Positions 24,083 through 33,129 of a DNA stretch of 64,000 nt are shown piece after piece. Within the stretch, counting starts at the first letter, position 1; each line of letters starts with the position of its first letter. Source of the stretch: Candidatus Rokuibacteriota bacterium. GTDB taxonomy: Bacteria > Methylomirabilota > Methylomirabilia > Rokubacteriales > CSP1-6. The notes under the pieces were generated by a model. The model saw only the letters and a list, made by a program, of their open reading frames with translations, searched no databases and was not told where the DNA came from. Made by a program: the position numbers and the translations under genes. Location of the stretch: positions 157,637 through 221,636 of the forward strand of contig QHSX01000039.1 of NCBI GenBank assembly GCA_003221695.1. Direction: 5' to 3'.

Positions 24083-25084
24083 CTACCTGGTGCTGACGAT
24101 CCGATCCCAGAGCTCCGCGTACTGCTTCTGGTACAGCGGCCACACCTTCTCCTCGGCGACCTTGCGGAAGGCGGCCACGTCGCTCGCGTTGACCTTCATG
24201 CCCTTCGCCTCGAGGATCTCCCTGGCCCTCTCGAGGTTGTCGACGCTCTCGGTCGCCTCGCGCACCTTCGCCTGCGCCTCTCGCGAGACCTCCGTCAACA
24301 GCTTCTGCGCCTCGGGCGTCAGGCTCTTCCACATGTCGAGGTTCATCACGACCAGCGACGGCCCGTAGTTGTGGAAGGTCATCGAGGCATACCTGGACAC
24401 CTCGTAGATCTTGAGCGCGTTGATGTTCACGATCGGCAGGTCCGCGCCGTCGATCACGCCCTGCTGCGCGGCCGGGACGACCTCGGACCAGGACATGGGC
24501 ACCGCGTTCGCGCCGAGGCCGTTCACGGTGTCGGCGAAGACCTTGCCCTGTTGCACGCGCAGCTTGAGGCCCTTGAGGTCGTCGGGCTTCGCGATGGGCC
24601 GCTTGTTGTTCCAGAAGTGACGGAAGCCATAGTCGAAGAAGAGGAGGATCTTGAGCCGGTACTTCCGCTGGAACTGCTCGTCGAGGCTCCTTCCAATCTC
24701 GCCGTTGAACATCTTGTAGGCGTGCGCGTAGTCGCGGACCAGGTACGGCACGAGGAACACGCCCAGCTCGGGGAACACGGTGGACGCCGCACCCGAGGGG
24801 CTGCCGATCGCGACGTTTCCCGACTTCACCGCGTCCATGATCTCGAGCTCCTTGTTGAGGAGCGTGCCGCCGTGGAACACCACGGTCAGCGTCGCGTGCG
24901 AGCGCCGCGTGACCTCCTCGGCCATCCACTTGAACGCGACCGCGCCGGACTCGGGCGGCGCGAGGATGTAGGCGAAATCGAGCTTCTGGGGCTTCGCCTG
25001 GGCGAGGACCGGGGTCCCGCTGCCGGCGGCGACCAGGCTCACCACGAACGCCACGACCACACCCCCAAGGACGACCCGGACCAT
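24083..25084 (-). CDS. dctP: TRAP transporter substrate-binding protein DctP
   Basis: 333 residues from ATG 25084 (GGAGGGTCT directly upstream; the track start 25099 is less supported). Signal peptide ends LAQA. DctP fold: VFHGGTLLNKELEIMDAVKSGNVAIG, GFRHFWNNKRPIAKPDDLKGLKLRV, VIDGADLPI. It captures an organic acid in the periplasm for the DctQM permease, encoded divergently. Monocistronic and divergent from dctQM across a dyad that may be its operator. Confidence 0.94.
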   Translation of the reverse strand: MVRVVLGGVVVAFVVSLVAAGSGTPVLAQAKPQKLDFAYILAPPESGAVAFKWMAEEVTRRSHATLTVVFHGGTLLNKELEIMDAVKSGNVAIGSPSGAASTVFPELGVFLVPYLVRDYAHAYKMFNGEIGRSLDEQFQRKYRLKILLFFDYGFRHFWNNKRPIAKPDDLKGLKLRVQQGKVFADTVNGLGANAVPMSWSEVVPAAQQGVIDGADLPIVNINALKIYEVSRYASMTFHNYGPSLVVMNLDMWKSLTPEAQKLLTEVSREAQAKVREATESVDNLERAREILEAKGMKVNASDVAAFRKVAEEKVWPLYQKQYAELWDRIVSTR

Positions 25085-25142
25085 AGACCCTCCTCTCACC
25101 GGGCGCGCCGGCGCCGTCTATCCCGCCCCTTTTGGCGCACGA

Positions 25143-25166
25143 TGTCAAGCAGCTCGCGGCTTGACA
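25143..25166. promoter_or_regulatory. Dyad TGTCAAGC-N8-GCTTGACA between dctP and dctQ
   Basis: Perfect 8-bp inverted repeat. Its right arm ends in the -35 TTGACA of dctQ and its left arm gives TTGACA on the other strand toward dctP. It could be an operator or a mirrored pair of -35 boxes. Confidence 0.55.
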
Positions 25167-25190
25167 ACGCGCGGCGTGCGCCCGTACGAT
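25161..25190 (+). promoter_or_regulatory. Sigma-70-type promoter of dctQM
   Basis: TTGACA (25161-25166), 18-base spacer, TACGAT (25185-25190). The dctQ TTG follows seven bases later, so the mRNA would be leaderless. Confidence 0.6.
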
Positions 25191-25197
25191 CCGCGCG

Positions 25198-25719
25198 TTG
25201 ACGCGCCTCCGCTGGATCGCCAGGGTCCCCGAGCTCGTCGTCACCGTCCTCATGCTCATCGCGATGATCGACATGCTGGCGGGCGTCTTCCTCCGTTACG
25301 TGATGACGCAGCTGACCGCGCGCTTCGACTTGCCGCGTGTCGATTTCTTCTGGGTGGAGGAAGTCGGCGAGTACGCGCTCAGCTGGATGACCTTCATCGG
25401 CGCCGCGCTCGGGATCCCGCGCGGCACGCACTTCGCAGTCCACCTGCTGATCGACCGATTCCCGGCGAGCGTGCGCCGGTGGGTCCTCGGGGCCCACTAC
25501 GCGACGATCGCGGCGTTCGGCCTGGTCGTCGCGGTCTTCGGCTGGCAGGTTGCCGAGCTGAACAGCCAATCCGTCTCCCCCGCCCTCGGTCTGAACCTCC
25601 GCTGGATCTACCTGTCGGCGGTCGTTGGCGGCGTGCTCATGAGCGTCTACAGCCTCGTCGCACTGCGGAACGCCTGGCGGGGCCACGCGCCGGGGTTCGG
25701 CGTGGTCGAGGACGTCTGA
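25198..25719 (+). CDS. dctQ: TRAP transporter small permease DctQ
   Basis: 173 residues from a TTG at 25198, or from a later in-frame codon. Four hydrophobic helices and DctQ motifs (EEVGEYALSWMTFIGAALGIPRGTHFAVHLL). It bridges DctP and DctM. Three bases before the dctM GTG. Confidence 0.9.
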   Translation: MTRLRWIARVPELVVTVLMLIAMIDMLAGVFLRYVMTQLTARFDLPRVDFFWVEEVGEYALSWMTFIGAALGIPRGTHFAVHLLIDRFPASVRRWVLGAHYATIAAFGLVVAVFGWQVAELNSQSVSPALGLNLRWIYLSAVVGGVLMSVYSLVALRNAWRGHAPGFGVVEDV

Positions 25720-25722
25720 GCC

Positions 25723-27006
25723 GTGTTCTTCGCCGCCGTCGCGATCCTCTTCGCCGGGCTCGTGGCGCTCTCGATGCCGATCGTCTTCGCCCTGGGCGTC
25801 TCCGGCCTCCTCGGGCTCGTCCTCGGCAACTTCTCCCTCCAGAAGCTTCCGTCGAGCCTCGTCGCGGGCTCGCAGAGCTGGGTCCTCCTCGCGATCCCGA
25901 CGTTTGTTTTCGCCGGCAGCCTGATGGAGCGCTGCGGGATGTCCTATGCGCTCGTGAACCTGGCGCGCGTGCTGGTCGGCTGGCTGCGCGGCGGGCTCGG
26001 CGTGTCGGTCGTCGTCGCCGAGTACTTCTTCTCGGGGATCTCGGGCTCGACCATCGCCGACGTGTCGGCGATCGGCGCGATGCTCACTCCGCCCTTGCTC
26101 CGCGCCGGCTACAAGCCCGAGCAGGCCGCCTCGCTCGTCGCCTCGGCGACCGCGATGGGCATCCTCGTCCCACCGGCGATCTTCATGATCGTCCTCGGGC
26201 AGATCACCGACACGTCGGTCGTGGGCATCTTCCTCGCCGGGTTCATCCCGGCGGCCGTCACCGCCCTCTGCCTCTTCGTCGTGATCATCGTCCAGGCGCA
26301 CCGGCTCAGCTGGCCGAAGGACGGGCGTCCGAGCTGGCGCGCGTTCTGGGCGGCGCTCCGCGAGTCGCTGGTGCCCATGGTGGTGCCGGTCGTCATCGTT
26401 GCGGGCTTCTACTTTGGCGCATTCACCGCTACCGAAGCCGGCGCGCTCGTCGCCTTCTACGCGATCGTCGCCGCCTTCCTCTATTACCGCAACGTCACGC
26501 TTCGCGAGATGCTGGGGCTCGTCTACGAGAGCGCGCTCCTGACCGCCGCGGTGATGTTCCTCCTCGCGGTGGCGAGCGTGTACCAGTTCCTCTTGGGGAT
26601 GCTCGGCGTGCCCGCGATGCTCGGCGAGATCCTCCAGCCGCTCGAGAGCACGCCGTGGCTCTTCCTCGTCGCCATCACGCTGCTCGTGATGATGTTCGGC
26701 ATGGTGATGGAGGGCCTGCCGGCCGCCGTCGTGCTGATCCCGGTCGTCTTCCCGACGGCCAAGCGGATCGGCATCCATCCGATCCACTTCGACATCGTGC
26801 TGACCGCCGCCGTGGGGATCGGCCTCTTCCTGCCCCCGATGGGCGTCGGGCTCCTGATGGCGATCCGCTTCGCGCGGGTCTCCGTCGGCCGGCACTTCGG
26901 GGCCTACTGGCCTTACCTGACCGCGCTGTTCGCCGGCCTGCTCCTCCTCATCGTGTTCCCGGAGATCACGCTCGTGCTGCCCCGGCGCGCCGGCCTCATC
27001 CGGTGA
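25723..27006 (+). CDS. dctM: TRAP transporter large permease DctM
   Basis: 427 residues from GTG. About twelve helices with DctM signatures (LVGWLRGGLGVSVVVAEYFFSGISGSTIADVSAIG; ILVPPAIFMIVLG; LFLPPMGVGLLMA). Catalyses ion-driven solute uptake with DctPQ. Its stop overlaps the DinB GTG (GTGA). Confidence 0.95.
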   Translation: MFFAAVAILFAGLVALSMPIVFALGVSGLLGLVLGNFSLQKLPSSLVAGSQSWVLLAIPTFVFAGSLMERCGMSYALVNLARVLVGWLRGGLGVSVVVAEYFFSGISGSTIADVSAIGAMLTPPLLRAGYKPEQAASLVASATAMGILVPPAIFMIVLGQITDTSVVGIFLAGFIPAAVTALCLFVVIIVQAHRLSWPKDGRPSWRAFWAALRESLVPMVVPVVIVAGFYFGAFTATEAGALVAFYAIVAAFLYYRNVTLREMLGLVYESALLTAAVMFLLAVASVYQFLLGMLGVPAMLGEILQPLESTPWLFLVAITLLVMMFGMVMEGLPAAVVLIPVVFPTAKRIGIHPIHFDIVLTAAVGIGLFLPPMGVGLLMAIRFARVSVGRHFGAYWPYLTALFAGLLLLIVFPEITLVLPRRAGLIR

Positions 27007-27509
27007 CCCCTCGCGTGCACGCGGAGATCGAGACCTATGCGCGCGAGCTCGGCTGGATCCTCGACCAGGTCTGCACCGCGCTTGACGGCCTCACGGAGAC
27101 GCAGCTCAACTGGCGCCCCGCGACGGGGGCCGCGAACAGCGCGTACGCGGTCGCCAGCCACGTGGTGGGCGCCACGCGCGTGTATGCGCTCGGCTTCGGG
27201 TGCGGCCGCGAGGTCGAGCGCGACCGGACGGCGGAGTTCACCGCCTCCGGCACCGACGTCGGCTCGCTCGTCGCCGCCATCCGAGGGCTCGCGCGCGAGA
27301 TCACGGCGGCGCTCGCCGCCCTCTCGCCCGCGGAGCTCGACCGACGGTTCGTGCCGCCGCAGGCGCTCTGGGGCACGGGGCCGCCGCACGAGATCTCCCG
27401 CCGCGACGCCCTGGTGGAGAGCATCCGCCACGCCGCGCTCCATCTGGGCGAGCTCCGGCTCACGCGCGATCTCGCCGTCAGATCCGCCCGAGCCCCTCGA
27501 GGGCCTTGA
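27003..27509 (+). CDS. DinB-superfamily protein
   Basis: 168 residues from a GTG overlapping the dctM stop. Four-helix DinB/DUF664 type with likely metal His residues in VASHVVGATRVY and SIRHAALHLGELRL. Family members include thiol transferases using bacillithiol or mycothiol, but no function is assigned. The 3' end overlaps the convergent dehydrogenase gene by 32 bases. Confidence 0.82.
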   Translation: MTPRVHAEIETYARELGWILDQVCTALDGLTETQLNWRPATGAANSAYAVASHVVGATRVYALGFGCGREVERDRTAEFTASGTDVGSLVAAIRGLAREITAALAALSPAELDRRFVPPQALWGTGPPHEISRRDALVESIRHAALHLGELRLTRDLAVRSARAPRGP

Positions 27510-28353
27510 CGACCACGCTGAGATCCGCGCCACCGTGGCCCGCCGCCAGCGCGGCCGCGTAGAGGCGCTCGGCGACGTCGGTCAGCGGGAGCGGGGCGCC
27601 GACCTCCCGGGCGGCCTCCTGGATGAGGTGCAGGTCCTTCATGAAGAGGTCGAGCTTCATCTGGGGCGGGAACTCTCCCCGCGCGATCAGCGGGCCGCGC
27701 ACCTCGAGCATGCGCGAGGTTGCCGCGCTTCGGCTCAGCACGTCGAGCACGAGTTCGAGGTCGAGCCCGGCCCGCCGAGCCATCAGGAGCGCCTCGCCCG
27801 CGGCCGCGCTGTGGAGCGCGACCAGCAGGTTCGCCACGAGCTTGAGGACCATCGCCTGGCCGGCCTGACCGATGAAGACGGCGCGCGGCAGGATCGTCTC
27901 GAGCACCGGGCGCCAGCGGTCGAACACGCGGCGCTCGCCGCCGACGAAGACGATCCCCTCGCCGTGCGCCACCATGGCGCTCGTCCCGCTGATCGGAGCG
28001 TCCAGGAACGCGAGGCCCTTCGCCGCGACCTCACGCGCCAAGCGCTCGGTCAGCGCGGGCGAAATGGTGCTCATCTGGATGATGGTTCGCCCCGGCGGGC
28101 TCAACGCCACGAGACCGCGCGGACCGAGCACGACCTCGTCGACCGACGCGAGGGACGGCAGCACGACGCACACCGCCTCGGCCGCCTTCGCGACCGCGTC
28201 GGCGGTCGGCGCCGCGCGACCGCCCAGCTCCACGAGCGCTTGCACCTTCTCGGCGACGACGTCGTAGCCGACGACGACGTGGCCGCCGGCCCGCAGGCGC
28301 GCCGCCACCGCCCCACCGAGGAGGCCGAGGCCGACGACCCCGACCGTCGCCAT
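27478..28353 (-). CDS. 3-hydroxyisobutyrate dehydrogenase-like NAD(P)-dependent oxidoreductase
   Basis: 291 residues. Rossmann motif VGVVGLGLLGGAVAARL, substrate motif DAPISGTSAMVAHG and the catalytic Lys in LKLVANLLVALHSAAAGEAL, all standard for the beta-hydroxyacid dehydrogenase family. Covers tartronate semialdehyde reductase and 3-HIBADH activities; substrate undecided. Downstream of a Liv-type binding protein gene on the same strand. Confidence 0.92.
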   Translation of the reverse strand: MATVGVVGLGLLGGAVAARLRAGGHVVVGYDVVAEKVQALVELGGRAAPTADAVAKAAEAVCVVLPSLASVDEVVLGPRGLVALSPPGRTIIQMSTISPALTERLAREVAAKGLAFLDAPISGTSAMVAHGEGIVFVGGERRVFDRWRPVLETILPRAVFIGQAGQAMVLKLVANLLVALHSAAAGEALLMARRAGLDLELVLDVLSRSAATSRMLEVRGPLIARGEFPPQMKLDLFMKDLHLIQEAAREVGAPLPLTDVAERLYAAALAAGHGGADLSVVVKALEGLGRI

Positions 28354-28437
28354 CAGCGCGGCGCGATCAGGTTCACAGACTCGCCTCGCGGCGCGCGTCG
28401 CCGGGCCTCCGCGGCCGCCGCTCGGCTCGCCCGGCCG

Positions 28438-29682
28438 TCAGCAGCGCGTGCACGGTGGGTAGTCGCGCGAGTACACGGGATTTTTCAGGTACTCCTCGGG
28501 CCTGTACGTCCAGAACTGAGAGACGTTCGGAAAGGTATGGATCACCGTGTTCTGGAGGCGGCCACCCACCCTCTCGACCTTGCGCACGTAGATGTTCTGG
28601 ATCGGGTTGCCGAAGTCGTCGAACCTGACGGCACCGCGGGGCGCGTCGGAGAGATCGGCGCGGCGAAACGCTCCGAGGAACTTGTCGACGGTCTCGATGT
28701 CGCCCCCGGTGGCCTCGAGCGCCGCCCTCAGCGCGACGCCCGCCACGTACGTGCCCTCCGAGTAGTACGAGGGCACCTGCTTGAACCTGGCCTCGTAGGC
28801 GGCGACGAATTTCTTGTTGGCGGGGGTCTGGAGCGCCGCCGAGTATTGATGGGCGGTGATTACCCCCAGCACCTCGTCGCCCATCGTCCGGAGCACGTGC
28901 TCGTCGGTGAACGTCCCGTTGCCGATGAGCGGCAGCCGCTCTCTGAGCCCGGCCTCGGCGTACTGCTTGCTGAAGCGCAGGGCGTCGGCGCCGGAGAAGA
29001 CGCACCACACGGCGTCCACGTCGCGGCGGAGCTGGGCGACGTACGGGGCGAAGTCGGGCGTGTTGAGCGGCGGCCAGAGCTTCTGCACCACCTGGCCCCC
29101 CGCCTCCTCGAACGTGCGGTGGAAGCCCGCCGCCACCTCCCAGCCGAAGGCGAAGTCGTAGCCGATCATCGCGATCTTCCGATACTTGAGGTTGTCGTAG
29201 ACCCACTTGCCGAACGGGTGCATGGGCTGGGCGCTCGTCCATCCGGTGCGCACGATGTAGGGGCTGCGCTTGCGCTGGGTGATGTCTTCTGAGGAGACGA
29301 TCGGGAAGATCGTCGGGACCTTCTTGCCGTCCAGGTAGGGCGCGATGGCGTACCCGACGGCGGCGCTGAGCGGGCCCAGGATCACGTGCACGCCCTGCCC
29401 CTCGACGAGGCCGCGGGCCTTGGTGAGGCCGGTGGCGGGCTTGCCCTCGTCGTCCTCGACGATGAGCTTGATCTCCCGTCCGGCCAGCCGGTATTTCTGC
29501 TCCTCGAAGTAGAGCTCGAGGCCGTTGATCATATCCCGGCCGTTGGCGGAGAGCGGCCCGGTCGTGGGCACCAGCAGCGCGACTTTGATCGGCCCGCGCT
29601 GCGCCCACGTCGGGCGCTCGCCGGCGAGCGGAAGCGCGAGCGCGGCCAGCGCGACGACCACCATCCCGAGTCTGGTTCGCAT
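28438..29682 (-). CDS. Liv-type ABC substrate-binding protein with C-terminal PPCTRC
   Basis: 414 residues from ATG 29682, with GAGGAG upstream; track start 29769 is too long. Signal peptide ends TWAQ. Peripla_BP_6 body closely parallel to the livK product (GPIKVALLVPTTGPLSANGRDMING, YIVRTGWTSAQPMH, GWEVAAGFHRTFEEAGGQVVQKLW). Ends DYPPCTRC. No permease is adjacent, so it either shares the liv complex or uses one elsewhere. Divergent from another paralogue. Confidence 0.93.
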   Translation of the reverse strand: MRTRLGMVVVALAALALPLAGERPTWAQRGPIKVALLVPTTGPLSANGRDMINGLELYFEEQKYRLAGREIKLIVEDDEGKPATGLTKARGLVEGQGVHVILGPLSAAVGYAIAPYLDGKKVPTIFPIVSSEDITQRKRSPYIVRTGWTSAQPMHPFGKWVYDNLKYRKIAMIGYDFAFGWEVAAGFHRTFEEAGGQVVQKLWPPLNTPDFAPYVAQLRRDVDAVWCVFSGADALRFSKQYAEAGLRERLPLIGNGTFTDEHVLRTMGDEVLGVITAHQYSAALQTPANKKFVAAYEARFKQVPSYYSEGTYVAGVALRAALEATGGDIETVDKFLGAFRRADLSDAPRGAVRFDDFGNPIQNIYVRKVERVGGRLQNTVIHTFPNVSQFWTYRPEEYLKNPVYSRDYPPCTRC

Positions 29683-29786
29683 CGTGGTCTCCTCGTCTCC
29701 CCAGGAACGCGAGAGACATAGCACAGGTGCTCCGGCCAATGCTAGCCTAGGGCCTCCGAGGCGGCCCAACTCGGGAGGAGGCGGGC

Positions 29787-31010
29787 ATGATCGTTCGTGC
29801 TCTCGCGCTCTCGGCGCTCTCCGTCCTCGCCGCGGCGCCGGCCACGGCGCAGGAGGGGATCCGCGTCGGCTTCGTCACGATCCTGACCGGGCCGCTCGCG
29901 GCGCCCGGCAAAGAGATGGAGAACGGCATCGAGCTGTTCCTCCAGCAGCAGAAGCGCACGCTCGCCGGCCGGCGCGTCGAGCTGACGGTCGTCGACAGCG
30001 GTGGCCAGCCCGCCGGCACGCTCGCGCGAGCCCGCGAGCTGGTCGAGCAGCGCCGAGTCCACGTCGTCCTCGGCCCCCTGGCCGCCTTCGAGGCCTACGC
30101 GCTCGCGCCGTACGTGAACGCCCAGCACATTCCGACGATCTCGCCGAGCGCCGCCGCCGACGACCTGACCCAGCGCAAGGCGACCCAGTTCTTCGTGCGC
30201 GCGACCTCGACCTCGAGCCAACCGACCATGCCCTTCGGCGCCTACGCCGCGAAGACGCTCGGGTACCGGAAAATCGCGACCATCGCGGACGACTTCGCCT
30301 TCGGCCACGAGGTGGTGGCGGGCTTCCACAAGGCCTTCGAGGACGCGGGCGGCCAGATCGTCCAGAAGCTCTGGCCCCCGCTCGGCGCGGCGGACCAGGC
30401 GCCCTACATCGGCCAGCTCCGCCGCGACATCGACGCCGTCTTCATCGGCTTCGCCGGCGTCGCCGCGCTCCGCTTCCTCAAGCAGTTCGAGAACGCCGGG
30501 CTCAGGGGCACGATCCCGCTCCTGGCGAACCAGACCGCCGTGGACGAGGCGTTGCTGCGGAACATGGGTGACGAGGCGCTCGGCGTCGTCTCGACGATGC
30601 ACTACAGCGCCGCGCTCGACACGCCGGCGAACCGCGCCTTCGTCGGCGCCTACCAGAAGGCCTTCGGCACCGACCCGGGCTACTACTCGGTCGGCGCCTA
30701 CACGGCGGGGCTCTTCTTGAAGCACGCCCTCGAGAAGATCGGCGGCAAGGTCGAGGACACCGACGCCTTCCTCAAGGCGCTCCGCGGCGTGTCCATCGCC
30801 GACGCCCCGGGCGGGCCCATCCGCCTCGACCGGTACGGCCAGCCGATCCACAACATCTACATCCGTCGCGTCGAGAAGAAGGACGGGCGGTTGCAGAATA
30901 CCGTGATCCACACGATCGAGAACGTCAGCCAGTTCTGGACCTCTCCCGAGGACGAGTTCCTCAAGCAGCCGCCCTACTCGCGCGCCTGGCCGCCGTGCAC
31001 GCACTGCTAA
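29787..31010 (+). CDS. Liv-type ABC substrate-binding protein with C-terminal PPCTHC
   Basis: 407 residues, GGAGGAGG before the ATG. Signal peptide ends TAQE. Body parallel to the two paralogues (GIRVGFVTILTGPLAAPGKEMENG, FGHEVVAGFHKAFEDAGGQIVQKLW). Ends AWPPCTHC. First gene of a probable operon with UbiD and cyclase genes 20 bases downstream, suggesting an aromatic-acid ligand (inference). Confidence 0.94.
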   Translation: MIVRALALSALSVLAAAPATAQEGIRVGFVTILTGPLAAPGKEMENGIELFLQQQKRTLAGRRVELTVVDSGGQPAGTLARARELVEQRRVHVVLGPLAAFEAYALAPYVNAQHIPTISPSAAADDLTQRKATQFFVRATSTSSQPTMPFGAYAAKTLGYRKIATIADDFAFGHEVVAGFHKAFEDAGGQIVQKLWPPLGAADQAPYIGQLRRDIDAVFIGFAGVAALRFLKQFENAGLRGTIPLLANQTAVDEALLRNMGDEALGVVSTMHYSAALDTPANRAFVGAYQKAFGTDPGYYSVGAYTAGLFLKHALEKIGGKVEDTDAFLKALRGVSIADAPGGPIRLDRYGQPIHNIYIRRVEKKDGRLQNTVIHTIENVSQFWTSPEDEFLKQPPYSRAWPPCTHC

Positions 31011-31029
31011 CCGCCGGACGCGTCCGCGG

Positions 31030-32418
31030 ATGAGCCAGGATCTCCGGAGTTTCGTCGCCGCGTACGGGCGCGCCCACCCGGACGAGGTGGTCCGCGTCGC
31101 CGAGCCCGTCTCGATCGCGTACGACGTGATGGCGCTGGTCCTCGAATACGAGCGGCGGCGCCGCTTCCCGATCCTGATGTTCGACACGGTCGCCGGGTAC
31201 GACATCCCGATCGTCACGAACGTCGTCGCCAGCCGCCGCGCGCTCGCGTTCGCCCTGGGCGTCCCCGAGCGGGCCCTCGCCGCCGAGTACGCGCGGCGGC
31301 TCAAGGAGTACGTCAAGCCCGTCCTGGTCGCCGACCCGCCCTTCCGCCACCGGGTGCTCACCGGGAGCGACGTGGATCTGCAGGCGCTGCCCGTCCCCCG
31401 CTACTTCCCGGGCGACGCGGGCCGGTACCTGACCGCGGGCATGCTCGTGGCGCGCGATCCCGAGACCGGGGTCGAGACGGAGGGCTATCACCGCTTCCAG
31501 GTGACGGGGCGTGACCGCATGGGGGTGAGCCTCCACTCGCGGCGTCGGATGTTCGAGTATCAGCGGCGGGCCGAGGCGAAGGGCAAGCCGCTCGCGTGCG
31601 CGGTCGTGCTCGGGCTCCACCCCCTCGTCTCGATGGGCTCCCTCGCCTACCCCCCGCCCGACGTCGGCAAGTTCGAGGTCGTCGGCGGGCTGCTCGGCGA
31701 GCCGCTCCGCATCGCCCCGTGTGCGACGCTCGACCTGCACGTGCCGGCGACTGCGGAGATCGTGATCGAGGGCGAGATCCTCCCGGGCGCGCGTGAGCCC
31801 GAGGGCCCGTTCGGCGAGTTCACCGGGTACGTCTCGCGCCGCTCCACCGAGCACGTCTTCGTCGCGAAGGCGCTCGCGCTGCGCGAGCGCCCGTGGTTCC
31901 AGTCGATCGCTTCGGGTCGCGCGGGCGACCACATCACGACGCTCGGCCTCGTCCGCGAGGCCGAGATCCTGAACGCGCTGTCGCGGGCGATCCCGAACGT
32001 GACGGGTGTGCACGTGCCGTTGTCCGGAACCTCCGCGTTCACCGCCTACGTCTCCATCGCGCAGAGCCGCCCCGGCGAGGCCAAGCACGTGATCCCGATC
32101 GTGCTCGGCGTCGACCACTATCTGAAGCTGGTCATCGTGGTCGACGATGACATCGACGTGTTCGACGAATCAGACGTGTTGTGGGCGGTTGCGACACGCA
32201 TGCAGGCCGACCGTGATCTCGTCGTGATTGGAGGGAGCCTCGGCGCGCTCCTCGACCCCAGCGCCGACGAGCGCGGCGTGACCGCCAAGCTCGGCATCGA
32301 CGCGACGCGACCGTTCGGCGCGCCGTTCGCCGAGAAGCTCGTGATGGCGCCCGACCGCATGGCCTGGGCCCGGGCCCTCGTGGACCGGCTGGGCCGCCAG
32401 GAGGACCCGCGCCCATGA
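31030..32418 (+). CDS. UbiD-family decarboxylase
   Basis: 462 residues. UbiD fold with motifs RFPILMFDTVAGYDIPIVTNVVASRR, EGPFGEFTGYVSRRSTEH and IPIVLGVDHYLKLVIVVDDDIDVFD. Such enzymes use prenylated FMN made by UbiX to add or remove CO2 on aromatic or alpha,beta-unsaturated acids; no ubiX is in the window. Operon with a Liv-type binding protein and a cyclase, overlapping the latter by four bases. Confidence 0.93.
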   Translation: MSQDLRSFVAAYGRAHPDEVVRVAEPVSIAYDVMALVLEYERRRRFPILMFDTVAGYDIPIVTNVVASRRALAFALGVPERALAAEYARRLKEYVKPVLVADPPFRHRVLTGSDVDLQALPVPRYFPGDAGRYLTAGMLVARDPETGVETEGYHRFQVTGRDRMGVSLHSRRRMFEYQRRAEAKGKPLACAVVLGLHPLVSMGSLAYPPPDVGKFEVVGGLLGEPLRIAPCATLDLHVPATAEIVIEGEILPGAREPEGPFGEFTGYVSRRSTEHVFVAKALALRERPWFQSIASGRAGDHITTLGLVREAEILNALSRAIPNVTGVHVPLSGTSAFTAYVSIAQSRPGEAKHVIPIVLGVDHYLKLVIVVDDDIDVFDESDVLWAVATRMQADRDLVVIGGSLGALLDPSADERGVTAKLGIDATRPFGAPFAEKLVMAPDRMAWARALVDRLGRQEDPRP

Positions 32419-33080
32419 AGCGCTACATCGACCTCTCCGTGACCGTGGACGACGCCACGCTCAGCCCGCCCTCCACCAACATGCGGCTCGAGATCACGCC
32501 GCACCGCCGCGGCCCCGGCTTCTGGCAGGTCTCGAGCGTGCGGCAGAGCCTGCACACGGGCGCCCACATCGATTCACCCCTCCACGTCTTCAAGGACGGG
32601 ATCACCACGGCGGAGATCACCCTCGACCAGGTGATGGGCGAGGCGAGCGTCGTCGACCTCTCCTTCGTCGGCCCGAACCACGGGATCACGATCGACGATC
32701 TCCGGCGTGGCGGCGCCGACGACGTGCGGCGGGGCGACATCGTGCTGCTCCGCACCGACTGGACCGACCGGATGTACGGGCGGTGGCCCGACTACTTCAC
32801 CCAGTCGCCCTGGTGCCCGCCCGAGTCGGCGGAGTGGCTCGTCGCCCGGGGGGCGAAGACCATCGGCTTCGACTTCTTCGAGGAGTACTGCGCGCGTCTC
32901 CCCGACTTCACCTCTGAAGACTTCCCGATGCACCGCGTGATCCTCGGCGCCGGGGTGGTCATCCTGGAGGGTCTGACGAACCTCGGCGCGCTCCCGCGAC
33001 GGCGGGTCGAGTTCGCGGCGCCGTTCTACAAGATCGCGGGCGCGGAGGGCGCGCCGGCCCGGTTCTTCGCTGTAGTATGA
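32415..33080 (+). CDS. Cyclase family protein (kynurenine formamidase-like)
   Basis: 221 residues. The metal motif HTGAHIDSPLHVF matches the HxGxHxDxPxH signature of the cyclase/KynB family, with GADDVRRGDIVLLRTDW and TSEDFPMHRVILGAGVVILEGLTNL further on. Family hydrolyses formamide or isatin-type bonds with Mn or Zn. Overlaps the UbiD stop (ATGA), pointing to one aromatic pathway. Confidence 0.92.
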   Translation: MKRYIDLSVTVDDATLSPPSTNMRLEITPHRRGPGFWQVSSVRQSLHTGAHIDSPLHVFKDGITTAEITLDQVMGEASVVDLSFVGPNHGITIDDLRRGGADDVRRGDIVLLRTDWTDRMYGRWPDYFTQSPWCPPESAEWLVARGAKTIGFDFFEEYCARLPDFTSEDFPMHRVILGAGVVILEGLTNLGALPRRRVEFAAPFYKIAGAEGAPARFFAVV

Positions 33081-33129
33081 TGACCCTGCGTCGCATCGAC
33101 GTGGAGCCGCGTGCACCGGAGGCCGAACA

